From contig JAITWU010000408.1 in the NCBI GenBank assembly GCA_031285115.1, positions 1 to 7,307 of the forward strand: a stretch of 7,307 bases of DNA, given 5' to 3'. Below the pieces are notes generated by a model that made no database searches, had not been told where the DNA came from, and saw nothing but the letters and a program-made list of their open reading frames with translations. Position 1 is the stretch's first letter, and each line of letters starts with the position of its first letter. Below, piece by piece: positions 5,554 through 7,307 of the stretch. A program made the position numbers and the translations under genes. The DNA comes from Azonexus sp. (GTDB lineage: Bacteria > Pseudomonadota > Gammaproteobacteria > Burkholderiales > Rhodocyclaceae).

Positions 5554-6138
5554 ATGAATACCCCCGCCATCGTGCCAACCCATAAACTTTCCGCCAACGC
5601 CGCCTTGTGTGAAGCAGGTTTCAATCACGTCAGCGCCAATTCGCCCGCCATCGAGGCGATGACCGATTTTTCGCGCATCCCCGTGGTCACCATCGAGCCG
5701 CGCGCCACCATCGACGAAGCCAATGCCCGCATGATTTCGCGCGGCGTTCGCCTGCTCATCGTCATCGGCAACGACGGCCAGGCGGCCGGGCTGATTACCG
5801 CCCGCGACATCCTCGGCGAAAAGCCGGTGCAGTTGCAGCAGGTGCGCAGCGTCCACCGCGACGAAATCACCGTCGGCGACCTGATGGTCGCGGCGGGCGA
5901 GATCGACACCCTCAATCTCGCCGATGTCATGAAATCGCGCGTCCGCGACATCGTCGCCACCCTGAAGAAGCTCGGGCGGCAGCACATTCTCGTCGAAGAC
6001 GTCGATCAGGCCAGCAACCAGCCACGCCTGCGCGGCCTTTACTCCGCCACCCAGATTGGCCGCCAGCTCGGCGTGCCGATGGCCCAGGGCTTCGACCTGC
6101 CGCAGACCTTCGCCGAAATCGAGGTCGTGCTCGGCTGA
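5554..6138 (+). CDS. Stand-alone protein with two CBS domains
   Basis: This 194-residue soluble protein consists of a 40-residue N-terminal segment followed by a tandem CBS pair. CBS pairs usually bind adenosine nucleotides (AMP, ATP, SAM, NAD) and act as energy or metabolite sensors. The first CBS repeat covers about residues 44-92 (IPVVTIEPRATIDEA through GLITARDIL) and carries the ribose-phosphate motif T-A-R-D at 82-85. The second runs from about 121 to 175 and ends GLYSATQI, where the corresponding motif is S-A-T-Q (164-167); the acidic residue is replaced by Gln, so only one site may be fully functional. A linker at about 93-120 separates them. No catalytic, membrane or DNA-binding domain is attached, so the partner is unknown. 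The start is fixed by AGGAG 6 bases upstream. The gene diverges from dinJ and converges with the TamB gene, 35 bases apart. Confidence 0.9.
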   Translation: MNTPAIVPTHKLSANAALCEAGFNHVSANSPAIEAMTDFSRIPVVTIEPRATIDEANARMISRGVRLLIVIGNDGQAAGLITARDILGEKPVQLQQVRSVHRDEITVGDLMVAAGEIDTLNLADVMKSRVRDIVATLKKLGRQHILVEDVDQASNQPRLRGLYSATQIGRQLGVPMAQGFDLPQTFAEIEVVLG

Positions 6139-6173
6139 GTTTGCCGGGTCGCAGCAAAGCCCCCCGCCCCGCC

Positions 6174-7307
6174 TCACTCGCCTTTTTTGACCACAGGCGC
6201 GGGCTGTCTTGGCGGGCGGCCAAAGGCGACGGTGTAGAAAATATCGACCGCGTTGTCGCTGCCAGCGCGGCCAACCAGGGCGATCTGGCGGCTGAGGTCG
6301 ATGGTCAGTTTGACGATGCCTTCAGCGCCGCCGAGCACTTGTTCGTAAGAGAGCATGGCGTTGCTGGAGAGGCGCTTGCCGATGCTGAGAATCTGGTTGC
6401 CGGTGGCGGCGGTGGTGTCGATGCGGTTGCTGTCGAGGCGGCTGCCGTAGGGGCGGCGATTGTCGCCGCCCAGTTCGCCCTGGCGGACGGTGAAGACGTC
6501 GATGCCGAACAGGTCTTTCAACTGCCCGGTGAGTTTGCCTGCGTCGTTGCCCAAAAGGCCGCCAGCGGCCACCAGCAACAGCCCGGCGTCGCTGCTGCCG
6601 ACGGCGTCGGGGCCGTGGCCGAGAATGAGCCAGGAGAGTTTTTCGGCATCCGGCAATTCCGGGGTGGAGACGAGGCGGATCACCGGGCGCTGGGCCGTGC
6701 CGCTGATCTGCACGCCGGGTTCGACGGCGAGTCCCTGACGCACGGCGAGCACGTCGAGCGCCGGGTTGTCGAGCAGCCCCTGAAAAGTCAGTTGGCCGCG
6801 ACTGATGGCAAGCTGCTGGCCATAAGCGTCGAAACGCCCGTCGCGCAGGCGGACGACGCCGCTTGCTCGCGGCAGGTCACGGCCACTGGCGGTCAGACGC
6901 ACTTCGCCCGCCAGACGGCTCACCAAGCCAGCGCCGGAAAAGAGGAAGTTGCGCCCGAGGTCGCCAGAAAGATCGAGGTCGATCTGTGGCCGCCAACTAT
7001 TGTCGACTTGGCCGCTCTGCCGCACCACCACATCGTCGGAAAGTTTCGGCAGCCCGGCCGGGGCGAGTTGCCAGTAACCGGCATCCGCCGTGAGCTTGCC
7101 GCGAATGCCGATGCGCTCGCCATTCCAGTCGAGCCGTCCGTCGCCGGAAAGGAGCAGCCATTGTTCGGCCAACTGCATCGCGCCAAAGCGTTCCAGCCGC
7201 AGGTCGAGCGCCCCTTGCGGCTGCCCGCCCGCCGGGTCAAAGGCCAGTTCGCCGCTGGCTTGCAGACGGCCCGGCTGGCTGACCAGCGCCGCCAGTTCGC
7301 CGCTGCT
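6174..7307 (-). CDS. tamB: Translocation and assembly module protein TamB, C-terminal part (5' end outside window)
   Basis: The last 377 residues of a TamB-like protein (DUF490/TamB C-terminal domain) are present. The frame is open through the right edge, so the start lies outside. TamB is a long periplasm-spanning beta-helical protein anchored in the inner membrane; with TamA it assists outer-membrane protein insertion and, in the wider AsmA-like group, phospholipid transport. Visible family marks are the repeated beta-strand pattern (LTFQGLLDNPALDVLAVR, about residues 175-192), the block VQISGTAQRPVIRLVSTPEL followed by LSWLILGHG, the glycine/alanine-rich segment after it, and the terminal strands ending IFYTVAFGRP. 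A Pro/Lys-rich tail (PAPVVKKGE) follows the last strand. The tamA gene would be expected next to it, beyond the window. It converges with the CBS gene and no clear terminator separates them. Confidence 0.93.
   Translation of the reverse strand, partial: SSGELAALVSQPGRLQASGELAFDPAGGQPQGALDLRLERFGAMQLAEQWLLLSGDGRLDWNGERIGIRGKLTADAGYWQLAPAGLPKLSDDVVVRQSGQVDNSWRPQIDLDLSGDLGRNFLFSGAGLVSRLAGEVRLTASGRDLPRASGVVRLRDGRFDAYGQQLAISRGQLTFQGLLDNPALDVLAVRQGLAVEPGVQISGTAQRPVIRLVSTPELPDAEKLSWLILGHGPDAVGSSDAGLLLVAAGGLLGNDAGKLTGQLKDLFGIDVFTVRQGELGGDNRRPYGSRLDSNRIDTTAATGNQILSIGKRLSSNAMLSYEQVLGGAEGIVKLTIDLSRQIALVGRAGSDNAVDIFYTVAFGRPPRQPAPVVKKGE

Noticed and set aside
6139..6173. Possible terminator between the convergent CBS and tamB genes
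   Set aside because: Only a weak TTTGC/GCAAA pairing (6140-6158) followed by a C-rich stretch; no T-run on either strand.
5536..6177. Minus-strand open frame opposite the CBS gene
   Set aside because: Its start falls at the end of the TamB gene and the protein lacks family features; the + strand CBS protein explains the conservation.

Overview
The window is GC-rich, with strong G/C preference at third codon positions. Its gene content suggests a betaproteobacterium, plausibly of the Rhodocyclales type (Azonexus/Dechloromonas/Accumulibacter-like). That placement is inferred from the general look of the proteins and was not computed. Five complete genes and one partial gene are well supported. 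There is no rRNA, tRNA, CRISPR array or insertion sequence.

Left part (1-4720, + strand): a short upstream stretch (1-182) with a weak coding signal on its left half leads into a full-length inner-membrane RND efflux permease (183-3248). After 29 bases comes a membrane-anchored diguanylate cyclase with a periplasmic Cache-like sensor and a C-terminal GGDEF domain (3278-4720). The tight spacing suggests co-transcription of an exporter with a c-di-GMP signalling enzyme. No membrane fusion protein or outer-membrane channel is recognisable in the window.

Middle part (4777-5347, - strand): a compact type II toxin-antitoxin module of the DinJ/YafQ kind, with the antitoxin first and the toxin overlapping it by 26 bases. 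All five YafQ active-site positions I recall for the E. coli enzyme are present at identical spacing. A 12-base palindrome overlaps the likely promoter and is a good autoregulation candidate. The toxin gene converges on the cyclase gene.

Right part: a 206-base divergent intergenic region (5348-5553) is AT-rich near the toxin-antitoxin genes and carries two further inverted repeats. It leads to a stand-alone two-CBS-domain protein (5554-6138, + strand). That gene converges on the C-terminal third or so of a TamB-type translocation and assembly protein (6174 to the right edge, - strand), which runs out of the window.

Most of the window is recognisable gene families in ordinary arrangement. The points most worth a second look are the permease-cyclase pair, the operator/promoter layout of the toxin-antitoxin module, and the leader of the CBS gene. 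I do not see convincing evidence for a wholly new system.
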